A stretch of DNA of 39,167 nucleotides from Streptomyces sp. NRRL S-31 (GTDB lineage Bacteria > Actinomycetota > Actinomycetes > Streptomycetales > Streptomycetaceae), in NCBI RefSeq assembly GCF_000718775.1, contig NZ_JOCB01000084.1:1-39167 (forward strand). The letters run 5' to 3'. Shown here one piece after another: positions 1 to 8,076 of the stretch. Position 1 is the stretch's first letter. Every line of letters starts with the position of its first letter. The position numbers were made by a program, and so were the translations under genes. The notes under the pieces are model-generated. The model was not told the DNA's origin and did not search any database. It saw only the letters and a program-made list of their open reading frames with translations.

Positions 1-126
1 GGGTGTTGCCGAGGACGCTGCACGTGGACCGGCCGTCGTCGAAGGTGGACTGGGAGTCGGGGCGGGTGCGGCTGCTGACGGAGGCGCGGGAGTGGCCGGT
101 GGTGGACCGGCCGCGCCGGGCGGGTG
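1..126 (+). other. KS segment with G-ending codon usage
   Basis: In frame from base 3, nearly every codon ends in G (GTG TTG CCG AGG ACG CTG and so on) until about base 126. The usual C-ending pattern then begins at GTC TCC TCG TTC GGC. The encoded KS peptide is ordinary. The opposite switch occurs at the right edge of the window, in an earlier part of a KS. It looks like the end of a conversion or recombination tract within KS coding sequence. Confidence 0.6.
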
Positions 127-2702
127 TCTCCTCGTTCGGCATCAGCGGCACCAACGCCCATGTCATCCTCGAACAGCCACCGGCCGAGGAACCCACGACC
201 GGCACCGAACCCGACGCCCCGGCGGTCGTCTGGCCCCTGTCCGCCCGCTCCGCGGCGGCCCTCCCCGCACAGGCCGAGCGGTTGCACGCGTTCCTGGCGG
301 ACCGGCCCGGCGCGCACCCGGCGGCCGTCGCCCGCGCCCTCGGCACCCGGCGCACCGCCTTCGACCACCGCGCCGCCGTCACCGGCACCGACCGGGACCA
401 ACTGCTCGCCGCCCTGCGCGCCCTCGCCACCGAAACACCCGCGTCCACGGCCGTCACCGGCCGGGCACGGACCGGGACCCGGACCGCGTTCCTGTTCACC
501 GGCCAGGGCGCCCAGCGCCCCGGGATGGGCCTCGGGCTGCGCGCCCACTACCCGGTGTTCGCCGACGCCTTCGACGCCGTCGACGCCCGCCTCGGCCTGG
601 ACCTGGCCGGGGTGCTGGCGGGCGACGACACCGAGACGGTCCACCGCACCCAGTACGCCCAGACGGCCCTGTTCGCCTACGAAGTGGCCATGTTCCGGCT
701 GCTGGAGTCCTTCGGGGTGCGGCCCGACGTCCTGGCCGGGCACTCCGTCGGCGAGATCGCCGCCGCCCACGTGGCGGGCGTCCTCGACCTGGACGACGCC
801 TGCACCCTGGTCGCCGCCCGCGGCCGGCTCATGCAGGCGCTGCCGGAAGGGGGCGCGATGGTCGCCGTCCAGGCCACCGAGGACGAGGTACGGCCGCTGC
901 TGGACGACCGCGTCGGGCTCGCCGCGGTCAACGGCCCGTCCTCCGTGGTGCTCTCCGGCGAGGAGGAGGCGGTGCTCGCGGTCGCCGCCGGCTTCGCGAA
1001 GACCAAGCGGCTCACCGTCTCGCACGCCTTCCACTCGCCCCTGATGGACGGCATGCTCGAGGAGTTCCGGGCCGTGACCGGGAGGCTGGCCTTCCACCCG
1101 CCGCGCCTGCCGCTGGTGTCCGCCCTCACCGGCCGCCCCGCCACGGCGGAACAACTGGGCGACCCCGGCCACTGGGTGCGGCACGTCCGGGAGACCGTCC
1201 GGTTCGCCGACGCCGTCGCCGCCCTCACCGCCTCGGGCGCCGGCCGCTTCGTGGAACTCGGCCCGGACGCCGTCCTGACCGGCCTCGCCCGCGAGTGCCC
1301 GCACACCGACGACGCCCTCTTCGTCGCGCTCGGCCGGCGCCACGGCGACGAACCCGCCACCCTCACGGCCGGCCTGGCCCGCCTCTACACCGACGGCCTC
1401 GCCCCCGACTGGACCGCACTCCACCCCGGCACGGCCCGCGCCGACCTGCCCGGCTACGCCTTCCGGCACGAGCGGTACTGGCTGAACGCGGACGTGGCCC
1501 TCACCGCCGGCCCGCTCACCGGGCCCGAACCGGCCGCTCCCGCCGACACCGAAGCGCTCGGCCGACGGCTCGCCGGTGCCCCGCCGGCCGAGCAGGAGGC
1601 GCTGCTGACCGAGCTGATCCGGGCCCGCACCGCCGCCGTCCTCGGCCACCCGGGACCGGAGGCCGTCGAACCCGACGCGGTCTTCCTGGAGATCGGCCTG
1701 GACTCCGTCTCCGCCGCCGAACTCCGCGGCGCCCTCGGCACCGCCCTGGGCACCACACTGCCGCCCGGCGCCGTCTTCGACCACCGCACCCCGGCCGCCC
1801 TCGCCGCCGCCCTGCGCGGACACCTGACCGACGGCGGCGGCCCGGCACCGGCCGGCACCGGCGACCTCGAATCGGTCGGCGGGCTGGTACGGCGCGCGGC
1901 GGCCGACGGCCGGATGGACCGCGCCGTCGACCTGCTCCGCACCGTCGCCGACATCCTGCCCGGCTTCTCCTCCCCGGCCGAACTGGACACCGTCCCCGAC
2001 CCGGTACGGCTGGCCGGCGGCGACGCCGGGCCACGACTGGTCTGCCTGCCCTCACCGATGGCGCTCGGCGGCGCACACCAGTACGCCCGGTTCGCCCGGC
2101 ACTTCCACGGCCGCCGGGACGTCCTGGTGCCCGCGGTGCCCGGCTTCGGCCCCGGCGAGGCGCTGCCGCGCTCCGTGGAGGCGGTGGTGGAGGTGGTCGT
2201 CGAGGGCGTCCGCCGGGCCTGCCCGGACGAACGGCCGTACGTGCTCCTCGGCTACTCCTCCGGCGGCCAGTTCGCCCACGCGGCGGCCGAGATCATGGAG
2301 AAGGCGGGAAGGCCGGCCGCGGGGGTCGTCCTGCTGGACACCTATCTGCCCGGCGACGAGGGCAAGGACGAGCTGTGGCGGCAGATGTTCGACGGCATGC
2401 TGGACCGGGAGTCGTCCCTCGGCGGCTTCGGCACCGCCCGCCTCGCCGCGATGAGCCGCTACAGCGACCTCATCCAGCACTGCCCGCCGGGCGTCCTGAC
2501 CGCGCCGGTGCTGTTCGTGCGGCCCACGGAGTCCTTCGCCACCGGCGCCGGCACCGCCGACTGGCGGGCGGTCTGGCCGGCGGAACACCGGCCGGCCGAC
2601 GTGCCCGGCACGCACTTCACACTGCTGGAGGACCACGCGGAGACCACCGCCGGGGCGGTCGAGGAGTGGCTGACGGCGATCGACCGCGCCGGCACTCCGT
2701 GA
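1..2702 (+). CDS. Type I PKS, terminal module (KS C-terminus, AT, ACP, TE), 5' partial
   Basis: This is the last extension module and chain-release domain of the assembly line; the reading frame enters from upstream of the window. Numbered from the codon at base 3, residues 1-58 are the end of a KS (GTNAHVILE). The AT spans about 165-450, with nucleophile Ser248 in GHSVGE and a HAFH specificity motif, so it is predicted to load malonyl-CoA. ACP Ser568 lies in GLDSVS. The thioesterase has Ser752 in GYSSGG and His871 in GTHF. No DH, ER or KR lies between AT and ACP, so the last beta-keto group should stay unreduced. The TE is expected to close the macrolactam with the starter amine. It ends 130 bp from the convergent PqqD-like gene. 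Domain calls are firm; TE chemistry is inferred from context. Confidence 0.95.
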   Translation, partial: VLPRTLHVDRPSSKVDWESGRVRLLTEAREWPVVDRPRRAGVSSFGISGTNAHVILEQPPAEEPTTGTEPDAPAVVWPLSARSAAALPAQAERLHAFLADRPGAHPAAVARALGTRRTAFDHRAAVTGTDRDQLLAALRALATETPASTAVTGRARTGTRTAFLFTGQGAQRPGMGLGLRAHYPVFADAFDAVDARLGLDLAGVLAGDDTETVHRTQYAQTALFAYEVAMFRLLESFGVRPDVLAGHSVGEIAAAHVAGVLDLDDACTLVAARGRLMQALPEGGAMVAVQATEDEVRPLLDDRVGLAAVNGPSSVVLSGEEEAVLAVAAGFAKTKRLTVSHAFHSPLMDGMLEEFRAVTGRLAFHPPRLPLVSALTGRPATAEQLGDPGHWVRHVRETVRFADAVAALTASGAGRFVELGPDAVLTGLARECPHTDDALFVALGRRHGDEPATLTAGLARLYTDGLAPDWTALHPGTARADLPGYAFRHERYWLNADVALTAGPLTGPEPAAPADTEALGRRLAGAPPAEQEALLTELIRARTAAVLGHPGPEAVEPDAVFLEIGLDSVSAAELRGALGTALGTTLPPGAVFDHRTPAALAAALRGHLTDGGGPAPAGTGDLESVGGLVRRAAADGRMDRAVDLLRTVADILPGFSSPAELDTVPDPVRLAGGDAGPRLVCLPSPMALGGAHQYARFARHFHGRRDVLVPAVPGFGPGEALPRSVEAVVEVVVEGVRRACPDERPYVLLGYSSGGQFAHAAAEIMEKAGRPAAGVVLLDTYLPGDEGKDELWRQMFDGMLDRESSLGGFGTARLAAMSRYSDLIQHCPPGVLTAPVLFVRPTESFATGAGTADWRAVWPAEHRPADVPGTHFTLLEDHAETTAGAVEEWLTAIDRAGTP

Positions 2703-2710
2703 AACGCGGC

Positions 2711-2794
2711 ACGGGCCCGGGGTGACGCGAAAGCGGCCCGGAGCTGACAGGGAACCGGTCCGAGTGGCACGAAAACGGGCCGGAGGTGACACGG
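2711..2794. repeat. Four tandem degenerate repeats of about 21 bp after the PKS stop
   Basis: Units start at 2711, 2733, 2755 and 2775 with lengths 22, 22, 20 and 20. Their cores read ACGGGCCCGGGGTGAC, GCGGCCCGGAGCTGAC, CCGGTCCGAGTGGCAC and ACGGGCCGGAGGTGAC, and the first three are followed by GCGAAA, AGGGAA and GAAA. The array begins 8 bp past the PKS stop and runs into the terminator stem. Spacing of about two helical turns would suit protein binding. It could equally be decayed coding sequence. No function is known to me. Confidence 0.6.
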
Positions 2795-2830
2795 CGCGGG
2801 CGGCCGAAAAGGCCGCCCGCGCCGCCTTTT
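2792..2830 (+). terminator. Strong intrinsic terminator of the TE-containing PKS gene
   Basis: A perfect 14-bp stem (CGGCGCGGGCGGCC at 2792-2805, complement at 2811-2824) with a GAAAA loop is followed by CC and TTTT at 2827-2830, then CCTTA. It lies 90 bp after the PKS stop and ends 2 bp before the stop of the convergent minus-strand gene. The minus-strand side has no T-run, so it should act mainly on plus-strand transcripts. Confidence 0.85.
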
Positions 2831-2832
2831 CC

Positions 2833-3087
2833 TTACTCGCCGGCCTCGCGGAAATGCGCCAACCACGCCTGGATATCACATCGGATACTGTCCGGGTCGA
2901 CACCTAAATGCAGAGCGATTTCATCCGCGGCCAATTCCGGCTGCCAGTCGCTGCGCTGGAGCGCCAGCCACATCGTCGTGCCGCGTGGGCCGCACCGGTG
3001 CCGCTTCCCGGTGCGCCGGGAGCACAGCTCCAGATAACCGTCGGGCCGGACTTGCGCGGTCAGCTCGTGGTCAGGCCTCCTGGCCAT
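2833..3087 (-). CDS. Small stand-alone PqqD/RRE-like protein
   Basis: An 84-residue protein with the layout of the PqqD or RiPP-recognition-element (RRE) fold. It has an N-terminal beta segment (DGYLELCSRRTGKRH, 16-30), a helix starting GTTMWLAL (36-43), an acidic segment ELAADEIALHLGVDPDSI (51-68) and a final helix DIQAWLAHFREAGE (71-84). PqqD and lasso-peptide B1 proteins of this kind bind leader peptides, but no radical-SAM enzyme, precursor peptide or protease gene is visible here. I chose the ATG at 3087 because GGGAAG lies 5 bases upstream; a longer frame back to 3255 has no supporting site. Wobble bases are less GC-rich than in neighbouring genes, hinting at separate origin. It converges on the PKS gene and diverges from the transporter. 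The coding call is good; its role in a polyketide cluster is unknown. Confidence 0.75.
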   Translation of the reverse strand: MARRPDHELTAQVRPDGYLELCSRRTGKRHRCGPRGTTMWLALQRSDWQPELAADEIALHLGVDPDSIRCDIQAWLAHFREAGE

Positions 3088-3255
3088 GAAAACTTCCCAT
3101 CGTTCGTCGATTCTTCGGTCGGCTTCGACGGTACCCGCAGGAACGCCACAAGACACGGGTGGCAACCGGCCCTTTCGAAGGGCAGCCAGATATGCGGACA
3201 AGGTGGGGACACCGCTGCGGAAAGTACCCGGACCACCCACGGAAACCTGTTGCAC

Positions 3256-3279
3256 CGAGGTAGAGAAACCTCTACCTCG
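3256..3279. promoter_or_regulatory. Perfect 10-bp-arm palindrome, likely operator
   Basis: CGAGGTAGAG, AAAC, CTCTACCTCG: perfect 10-bp arms with a 4-bp spacer, in the 290-bp gap between the PqqD-like gene and the divergent ABC transporter. It lacks a T-run and sits upstream of both genes, so an operator is more likely than a terminator. The response regulator encoded at 8040-8684 is a plausible ligand, as NarL/LuxR-type regulators often bind inverted repeats near their own transporter operon, but that link is inference. Confidence 0.6.
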
Positions 3280-3321
3280 AACCGGCCCGACAATGCCAAT
3301 GTGCCGCGGGTCCGGCGTTCC

Positions 3322-3327
3322 TAATCT
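3322..3327 (+). promoter_or_regulatory. Candidate -10 box for the ABC transporter/two-component operon
   Basis: TAATCT lies 51 bp upstream of the GTG start at 3378 and is a good -10 hexamer. No clear -35 lies 17-19 bp upstream, which fits an activated promoter. The palindrome at 3256-3279 would centre near -65 from the expected start. The rest of the gap (3088-3377) shows nothing else I can name. Confidence 0.35.
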
Positions 3328-3377
3328 GGTTCACAGACATCGCGTGAGAGCCGCGACATCGCTTAGGGGAGCCCCGA

Positions 3378-4181
3378 GTGCACACTTCACAGGACCTCCG
3401 TCGTACGGAGGCGGTACGGCTGGACGCCGTGTCGAAGACCTACGGCCGAGGAGACAGCCGGGTGGCCGCGCTCCGCGGGCTCACCGTGAGCTTCGCCGAC
3501 GGCACGTTCACCGCCGTGATGGGCCCGTCCGGCTCGGGCAAGAGCACCTTCCTGCACTGCGCGGCGGGACTGGTCCAGCCCACCTCGGGCACGGTCACCG
3601 TCGGCGGCACCGACCTCGCCGGCCTCGACGACACCCGGCTGACCAAGCTGCGCCGCGACCGGATCGGCTTCATCTTCCAGTCGTTCAACCTGCTGCCCGC
3701 GCTGACGGTCATGGAGAACATCACGCTGCCCCTGCAACTGGCCGGACAGCGGCCCGACAAGGGCCTGATCCGCACCGTGGTGCAGCGCGTGGGCCTGGCC
3801 GAGCGGCTCGGCCACCTGCCGTCCCAGCTCTCCGGCGGCCAGCAGCAGCGCGTCGCCATCGCCCGCGCCCTGGTCACCCGCCCCGCCGTGGTCTTCGCCG
3901 ACGAGCCCACCGGCGCCCTGGACACCCGCACCGCCGCCTCCGTGCTCGCCCTGCTGCGCGAATCCGTCGACACCGCCCGCCAGACGCTGGTGATGGTCAC
4001 CCACGACCCGGTCGCCGCCTCCTACGCCGACCGCGTCGTCTTCCTCGCCGACGGCGCCTTCGCCGGCGAACTGCCCCGGCCGACGGCCGACGCGGTCGCC
4101 GCCCGGATGACCAGGCTCGGCGCCTGGGAGGACGAGACCCACCGGCAGAGCACGCCGCAGCACTCGGGGGGCCGGTACTGA
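3378..4181 (+). CDS. ABC transporter ATP-binding protein (MacB/LolD type)
   Basis: A 267-residue nucleotide-binding subunit of an FtsX/MacB-type transporter. The Walker A is GPSGSGKST, a Q-loop lies in [10 protein letters not shown], the signature is [15 protein letters not shown], the Walker B is [12 protein letters not shown], and the H-loop is in VMVTHDP. The ALTVMENI segment and DEPTGALD are characteristic of the MacB/LolD class. The start is GTG at 3378, with AGGGGAG 6 bases upstream. Its stop overlaps the permease ATG (TGATG), so the two are translationally coupled. Probable role, inferred from position, is export of or self-protection against the macrolactam, or detection of it together with the adjacent kinase and regulator. 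Confidence 0.95.
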   Translation: MHTSQDLRRTEAVRLDAVSKTYGRGDSRVAALRGLTVSFADGTFTAVMGPSGSGKSTFLHCAAGLVQPTSGTVTVGGTDLAGLDDTRLTKLRRDRIGFIFQSFNLLPALTVMENITLPLQLAGQRPDKGLIRTVVQRVGLAERLGHLPSQLSGGQQQRVAIARALVTRPAVVFADEPTGALDTRTAASVLALLRESVDTARQTLVMVTHDPVAASYADRVVFLADGAFAGELPRPTADAVAARMTRLGAWEDETHRQSTPQHSGGRY

Positions 4182-6691
4182 TGTGGCGCCTGGCACTGCG
4201 CACCCTGAAGTTCCGCAGGACGAGCTTCGTCGCGACCTTCCTCGCCATGTTCCTCGGCGCCGCGATCGTCATCGGCTGCGGCGGCCTGATGGAGACGGGC
4301 GTCCGGATGGCCGCCGACCCGCAACGCCTCGGCGGCGCACCCGTCGTCGTCACCGGCGAACAGACCTACGACTCCGCCGCGCTGACGGAGCGGCACCGCA
4401 TCGACTCAAGTCTCCTCGGCACGGTGGCCGGGACCGACGGCGTCCGCACGGCCGTCCCCGACGTGTCCTTCCCGGCCACCGTCCTCGCCCACGGCAAGCC
4501 GCTGACCGGCAAGTCCGCCTCGTACGGCCACGGCTGGGCCGGCGCCCGGCTCACCCCCTATACCCTCGCCGCCGGTAAAACCCCCGTCGCCGGCGGCGAG
4601 GTCGTCCTCGACTCGGGCCTCGCCCGGCGCGCCGGCGCCCGCCCCGGCTCCACGGTCGACATCGTCGTCGGCGGCACCGCCCGGCCGTTCCGGGTCACCG
4701 GCGTCGCCGAGCAGCGCGGCGACCACAACCCCGACGCGGCCGTGTTCTTCACGGACGAGGAGGCACGCGCCCTCGCGGGCGGCCGGATCGACTCCATCGC
4801 CGTGCTCCCCGAGCCCGGCACGAGCGTCACCGTCGTCGCGGACGCGGTGCGCTCGGCGGTCGGCGACCGCGCCGAGGTGCTCACCGGCGAACGGCGGGGC
4901 CTGGCCGAGCTGCCCGGCACCCTCTCCAGCCGGCGCACCGTCGTCATCCTCGCGGCGGTCTTCGGCTCCTCGGTCGTCCTGATCGTCATGTTCGGCGTCG
5001 CCTCCACCCTCGGGCTCTCGCTCCAGCAGCGCGTCCGCGAGATGGCCCTGCTGCGCGCCGTCGGCTCCACCCCGCGGCAACTGCGCCGCATGATCCTCAC
5101 CGAGACGGCCGTCCTGTCGGCCGGCTCCGTGCTCCTCGCCCTGCTGCCCGGCTACGCCATCGGACGGCTGCTGTTCGGCGTGCTGACCGGCAGCGGCGTG
5201 GTGTCGTCGGCCATCGTCTACCACGCCGGCTGGATGCCCATGGCCGTCGGGGCGGCCGTCACCGTGCTCGCCGCGGCCGGCGCCACCCGCTTCGCCGGCC
5301 GCCGGGCCGCCCGCACCGAACCGGTCGCCGCCCTGGCCGAAACAGCCGCCGGCACCCGCTGGTTCAGCGTGCCCCGGCTGGTGTTCGCCGTGTTCTTCCT
5401 GGTCAACGGCATCGGCCTGGCCGTCGCCACCGCCACCGTGATGGAGGACGGACCCACCCTCGCCAGCACCGCCGGCCCCGCCTCCGTGCTGTTCTGCATC
5501 GGCCTGGCCCTGCTCGCGCCCGGCATCACCAAGGCCATGGTGGTCCTGCTGAAACCTCTGGTCCGCGCCCTGTCCGGGCTCTCCGGCCGGCTCGCGCTGC
5601 GCAACGCCACCACCGCCAACGTCCGCATGGCGGGCGCCGTCGCCCCGATCGTCCTGCTCATCGGCATCGCCACGGGCACCCTGTACATGCAGTCCACCGA
5701 GGACCACGTCTCCCGGACCTCCTACGACAGGAACATCCTCGCCGACTACGTCCTGGACTCCACGACCGGCGGATTCGCGCCCGGTGCCGTCGACGAGGCG
5801 CGCGCCGTGCCCGGGGTGGCCGCGGCCACCGAGTTCGTCACCGGCCGCGGCTTCGTGGACCGCCCGGACGGCCCGGCCGACGTCGACCTGCGCGGTGTCT
5901 CGGCCGACGGTGTACGGCAGAGCCTGGACCTGCCGGTCGTCGCCGGTTCCCTCACCGCGCTGCGCGGCGACACGGTGGCCCTGTCCGAGAAGAAGGCCCG
6001 CGCCTACGGGGTCGAGGTCGGCGACCGGCTGCCGATGCACCTCGGCGACGGCACCGCCGTACGCCCCACCGTGGTGGCCCTCTACACCGACAACCCCAAA
6101 CAGCAGTACCTGACGCTGCCCGCGGCCACCCTCGCCCCGCACACCGACGACCGCCTGCCGCACCAGATCCTGGTCCGCGCGGCCCCCGGCGAGCGCGCCG
6201 GAGTCCACGCCCGGCTCGCCGCGCTGGCCGCCCGGCTGCCCGGCACCGAACTGGACGACAGCTCCTCCCTGGCCGGCCGGAACAACCAGATCCAGCAGAT
6301 CCTGGTGTCCGCCAACTACACCATCGTCGCCATGATCGTCGGGTACGCCGCGATCACCGTCGTCAACACCCTGGTGTCCGTCACCCGCAAACGCAGCGCG
6401 GAGTTCGGCCTCCAGCGGCTCACCGGCGCCACCCGCGCCCAGGTGATCGGCATGCTGACCGTCGAAGGCGTGCTGATCGGTGTCGTCGCGGGCGTCCTCG
6501 GCACGATCGCCTCCGCGACGACCATCGTCCCCTACAGCCTCGTCAAGAGCGGTTCCTATCTGCCCTCCGGATCCATCGGCATCTACCTCGCCATCGTCGG
6601 CGGGTCCCTGCTGCTGGTGTTCGGCGCCACCCTGCTGCCCTCCTGGCGCGGTATGCGCAGCCCCGCCGTGGACACGGTGAAGGCCGCGTGA
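4181..6691 (+). CDS. FtsX/MacB-type ABC transporter permease
   Basis: An 836-residue membrane protein with two FtsX-like permease domains. The first transmembrane helix is at about 14-36 and is followed by an extracytoplasmic domain of about 210 residues. A helix bundle starts at about 254; its cytoplasmic loop REMALLRAVGSTPRQL is typical of FtsX. A second half follows the same plan, with a short soluble domain and a final bundle carrying SAEFGLQRLTGATRAQV. About ten helices are expected in all. The protein ends WRGMRSPAVDTVKAA, a usual ending for these permeases. I start at the ATG overlapping the ATPase stop; the long in-frame extension upstream is shadow. Large paired-domain permeases of this kind usually act in resistance or efflux and not in nutrient uptake. 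The substrate is not deducible from sequence. Confidence 0.93.
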   Translation: MWRLALRTLKFRRTSFVATFLAMFLGAAIVIGCGGLMETGVRMAADPQRLGGAPVVVTGEQTYDSAALTERHRIDSSLLGTVAGTDGVRTAVPDVSFPATVLAHGKPLTGKSASYGHGWAGARLTPYTLAAGKTPVAGGEVVLDSGLARRAGARPGSTVDIVVGGTARPFRVTGVAEQRGDHNPDAAVFFTDEEARALAGGRIDSIAVLPEPGTSVTVVADAVRSAVGDRAEVLTGERRGLAELPGTLSSRRTVVILAAVFGSSVVLIVMFGVASTLGLSLQQRVREMALLRAVGSTPRQLRRMILTETAVLSAGSVLLALLPGYAIGRLLFGVLTGSGVVSSAIVYHAGWMPMAVGAAVTVLAAAGATRFAGRRAARTEPVAALAETAAGTRWFSVPRLVFAVFFLVNGIGLAVATATVMEDGPTLASTAGPASVLFCIGLALLAPGITKAMVVLLKPLVRALSGLSGRLALRNATTANVRMAGAVAPIVLLIGIATGTLYMQSTEDHVSRTSYDRNILADYVLDSTTGGFAPGAVDEARAVPGVAAATEFVTGRGFVDRPDGPADVDLRGVSADGVRQSLDLPVVAGSLTALRGDTVALSEKKARAYGVEVGDRLPMHLGDGTAVRPTVVALYTDNPKQQYLTLPAATLAPHTDDRLPHQILVRAAPGERAGVHARLAALAARLPGTELDDSSSLAGRNNQIQQILVSANYTIVAMIVGYAAITVVNTLVSVTRKRSAEFGLQRLTGATRAQVIGMLTVEGVLIGVVAGVLGTIASATTIVPYSLVKSGSYLPSGSIGIYLAIVGGSLLLVFGATLLPSWRGMRSPAVDTVKAA

Positions 6692-6720
6692 GCCACCTCC
6701 TGACCGGGCCGTCCCCGCTT

Positions 6721-6760
6721 CCCCCGGGCGGGGGCGGCCCCTCCCCGGCCGGCGGCCGGG
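6721..6760 (+). other. Two hairpins between permease and sensor kinase
   Basis: CCCCC/GGGGG (6721-6725 and 6730-6734, loop GGGC) and CCCGGCC/GGCCGGG (6744-6750 and 6754-6760, loop GGC) lie back to back, 17 bp before the kinase ATG. There is no T-run. They could lower or tune expression of the two-component genes relative to the transporter, or stabilise the upstream message. Confidence 0.4.
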
Positions 6761-6777
6761 AATGGGAGCATGAGGAC

Positions 6778-8076
6778 ATGAAGACTGTGCCGGTCACATG
6801 GCGCGGCCGGCTCGGCCGCGCCACCCTGGACACCCTGGTCGGCGTGGCCGTCGCCACCGGAGCCCTGCTCTCGGTCGTCCTCTTCGTCACCACCGCCTAC
6901 TTCGTCGTCATCGCCGTGATCGGCATCGGCTTCCTGGCGTTGCCGTACTGCACCCGCGCCGTGCGCTGGCTGTGCGACCTCAACCGGCGGGCGGCCACGT
7001 GGTCCGGGGTCCCGGTGGAGCGGCCCTACCGGCCCGAGCCGGAGGAGATCGAGAAGGACATCGTCGGCTGGATGCGCCGCTGCAAGTGGATCCTCGCCGA
7101 CCCCGCGACCTGGCGGGACCTGCTGTGGCTGCTGCTCAACTGCGTGGCCGGCCTGGTCGGTTTCGTACCGGCCGCGCTGCTCTACTACGCGGGGGAAGGG
7201 CTGTTCCTGGCCTGCGGACTGTGGCGGCCCCTCGCCGACGACGGGCAGGGCCGCTGGTACGCGTCTCTCACCGTCGACAGCTGGCCGGCCGCGCTCGCCG
7301 CGGCCCTGCTCGCCCTCGTCGTGCTCACCGGCTGGCTCCTCCTCGCCCCGCCGGTGCTCAAGGGGCACGCCTACTTCGTCCGCTTCCTGCTCGGCCCGAC
7401 CCGCAGGTCCCAGCTCGCCCTGCGGGTACGGCAGCTCTCCGAGACCCGCTCCGGCGCCCTGGACATCCAGGCCGCCGAACTGCGCCGCATCGAACGCGAC
7501 CTGCACGACGGCGCCCAGGCCCGGCTGGTCAGCCTGGGGCTCCAACTCGGCGCCGTCGACCGGAAGATGGGGCAGGACCCGGAGGAGGCCCGCCGGATGC
7601 TGCGGGCCGCCCGCACCTCGTCCGTGCAGGCCCTGCGCGAACTGCGCGCCCTGGTGCACGGCATCCACCCGCCGGTCCTCGCGGAACGGGGCCTCGCCGA
7701 CGCCCTGCGCGCCCTCGGCCTGGCCAGCCCGCTCGACGTCACCGTGGTGGCGGACCTGCCCGGCCGGCTGCCCGACCCGGTCGAGTCCGCCGTGTACTTC
7801 GCCGTGTCGGAACTGCTCGCCAACGCCCTCAAGCACGCCGACGCGCGGCACGTGGAGGTCGTCGCCTGGCGTGCGGACGACATCCTGCACGCCCGCGTCA
7901 CCGACGACGGCCGAGGTGGCGCGGACGTGTCGGCCGGGAGCGGTCTGGAGGGCATCCGGCGACGGCTGGCATCCTTTGACGGGGTCCTGGAGATCGACAG
8001 TCCTCCGGGCGGTCCGACCGTGATGAAGCTGGAGCTGCCGTGCGCGTTGTCCTCGCCGAAGACCTCTTCCTCCTGA
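6778..8076 (+). CDS. Two-component sensor histidine kinase (HisKA_3, NarL-system type)
   Basis: A 432-residue membrane kinase. Hydrophobic segments near 18-37, 38-57, 115-137 and 170-192 form an N-terminal sensor with no sizeable extracellular domain. The dimerisation and phospho-acceptor region holds His243 in ERDLHDGAQ. The ATPase domain has its N-box at SELLANALKHAD (Asn349), then DDGRGG (376-381) and GSGLEG (387-392). ATG 6778 is preferred, as it opens the conserved sensor segment; a GTG at 6688 overlapping the permease stop is the alternative. The 3' end overlaps the regulator gene by 37 bp. With a large permease beside it and little outside the membrane, this kinase may sense through the transporter, as Bce-type modules do. 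That is inference. Confidence 0.92.
   Translation: MKTVPVTWRGRLGRATLDTLVGVAVATGALLSVVLFVTTAYFVVIAVIGIGFLALPYCTRAVRWLCDLNRRAATWSGVPVERPYRPEPEEIEKDIVGWMRRCKWILADPATWRDLLWLLLNCVAGLVGFVPAALLYYAGEGLFLACGLWRPLADDGQGRWYASLTVDSWPAALAAALLALVVLTGWLLLAPPVLKGHAYFVRFLLGPTRRSQLALRVRQLSETRSGALDIQAAELRRIERDLHDGAQARLVSLGLQLGAVDRKMGQDPEEARRMLRAARTSSVQALRELRALVHGIHPPVLAERGLADALRALGLASPLDVTVVADLPGRLPDPVESAVYFAVSELLANALKHADARHVEVVAWRADDILHARVTDDGRGGADVSAGSGLEGIRRRLASFDGVLEIDSPPGGPTVMKLELPCALSSPKTSSS

Noticed and set aside
3086..4180. N-terminal extension of the permease frame upstream of 4181
   Set aside because: It overlaps the ATPase gene in another phase and is Arg/Pro-rich; the permease begins at the ATG coupled to the ATPase stop.
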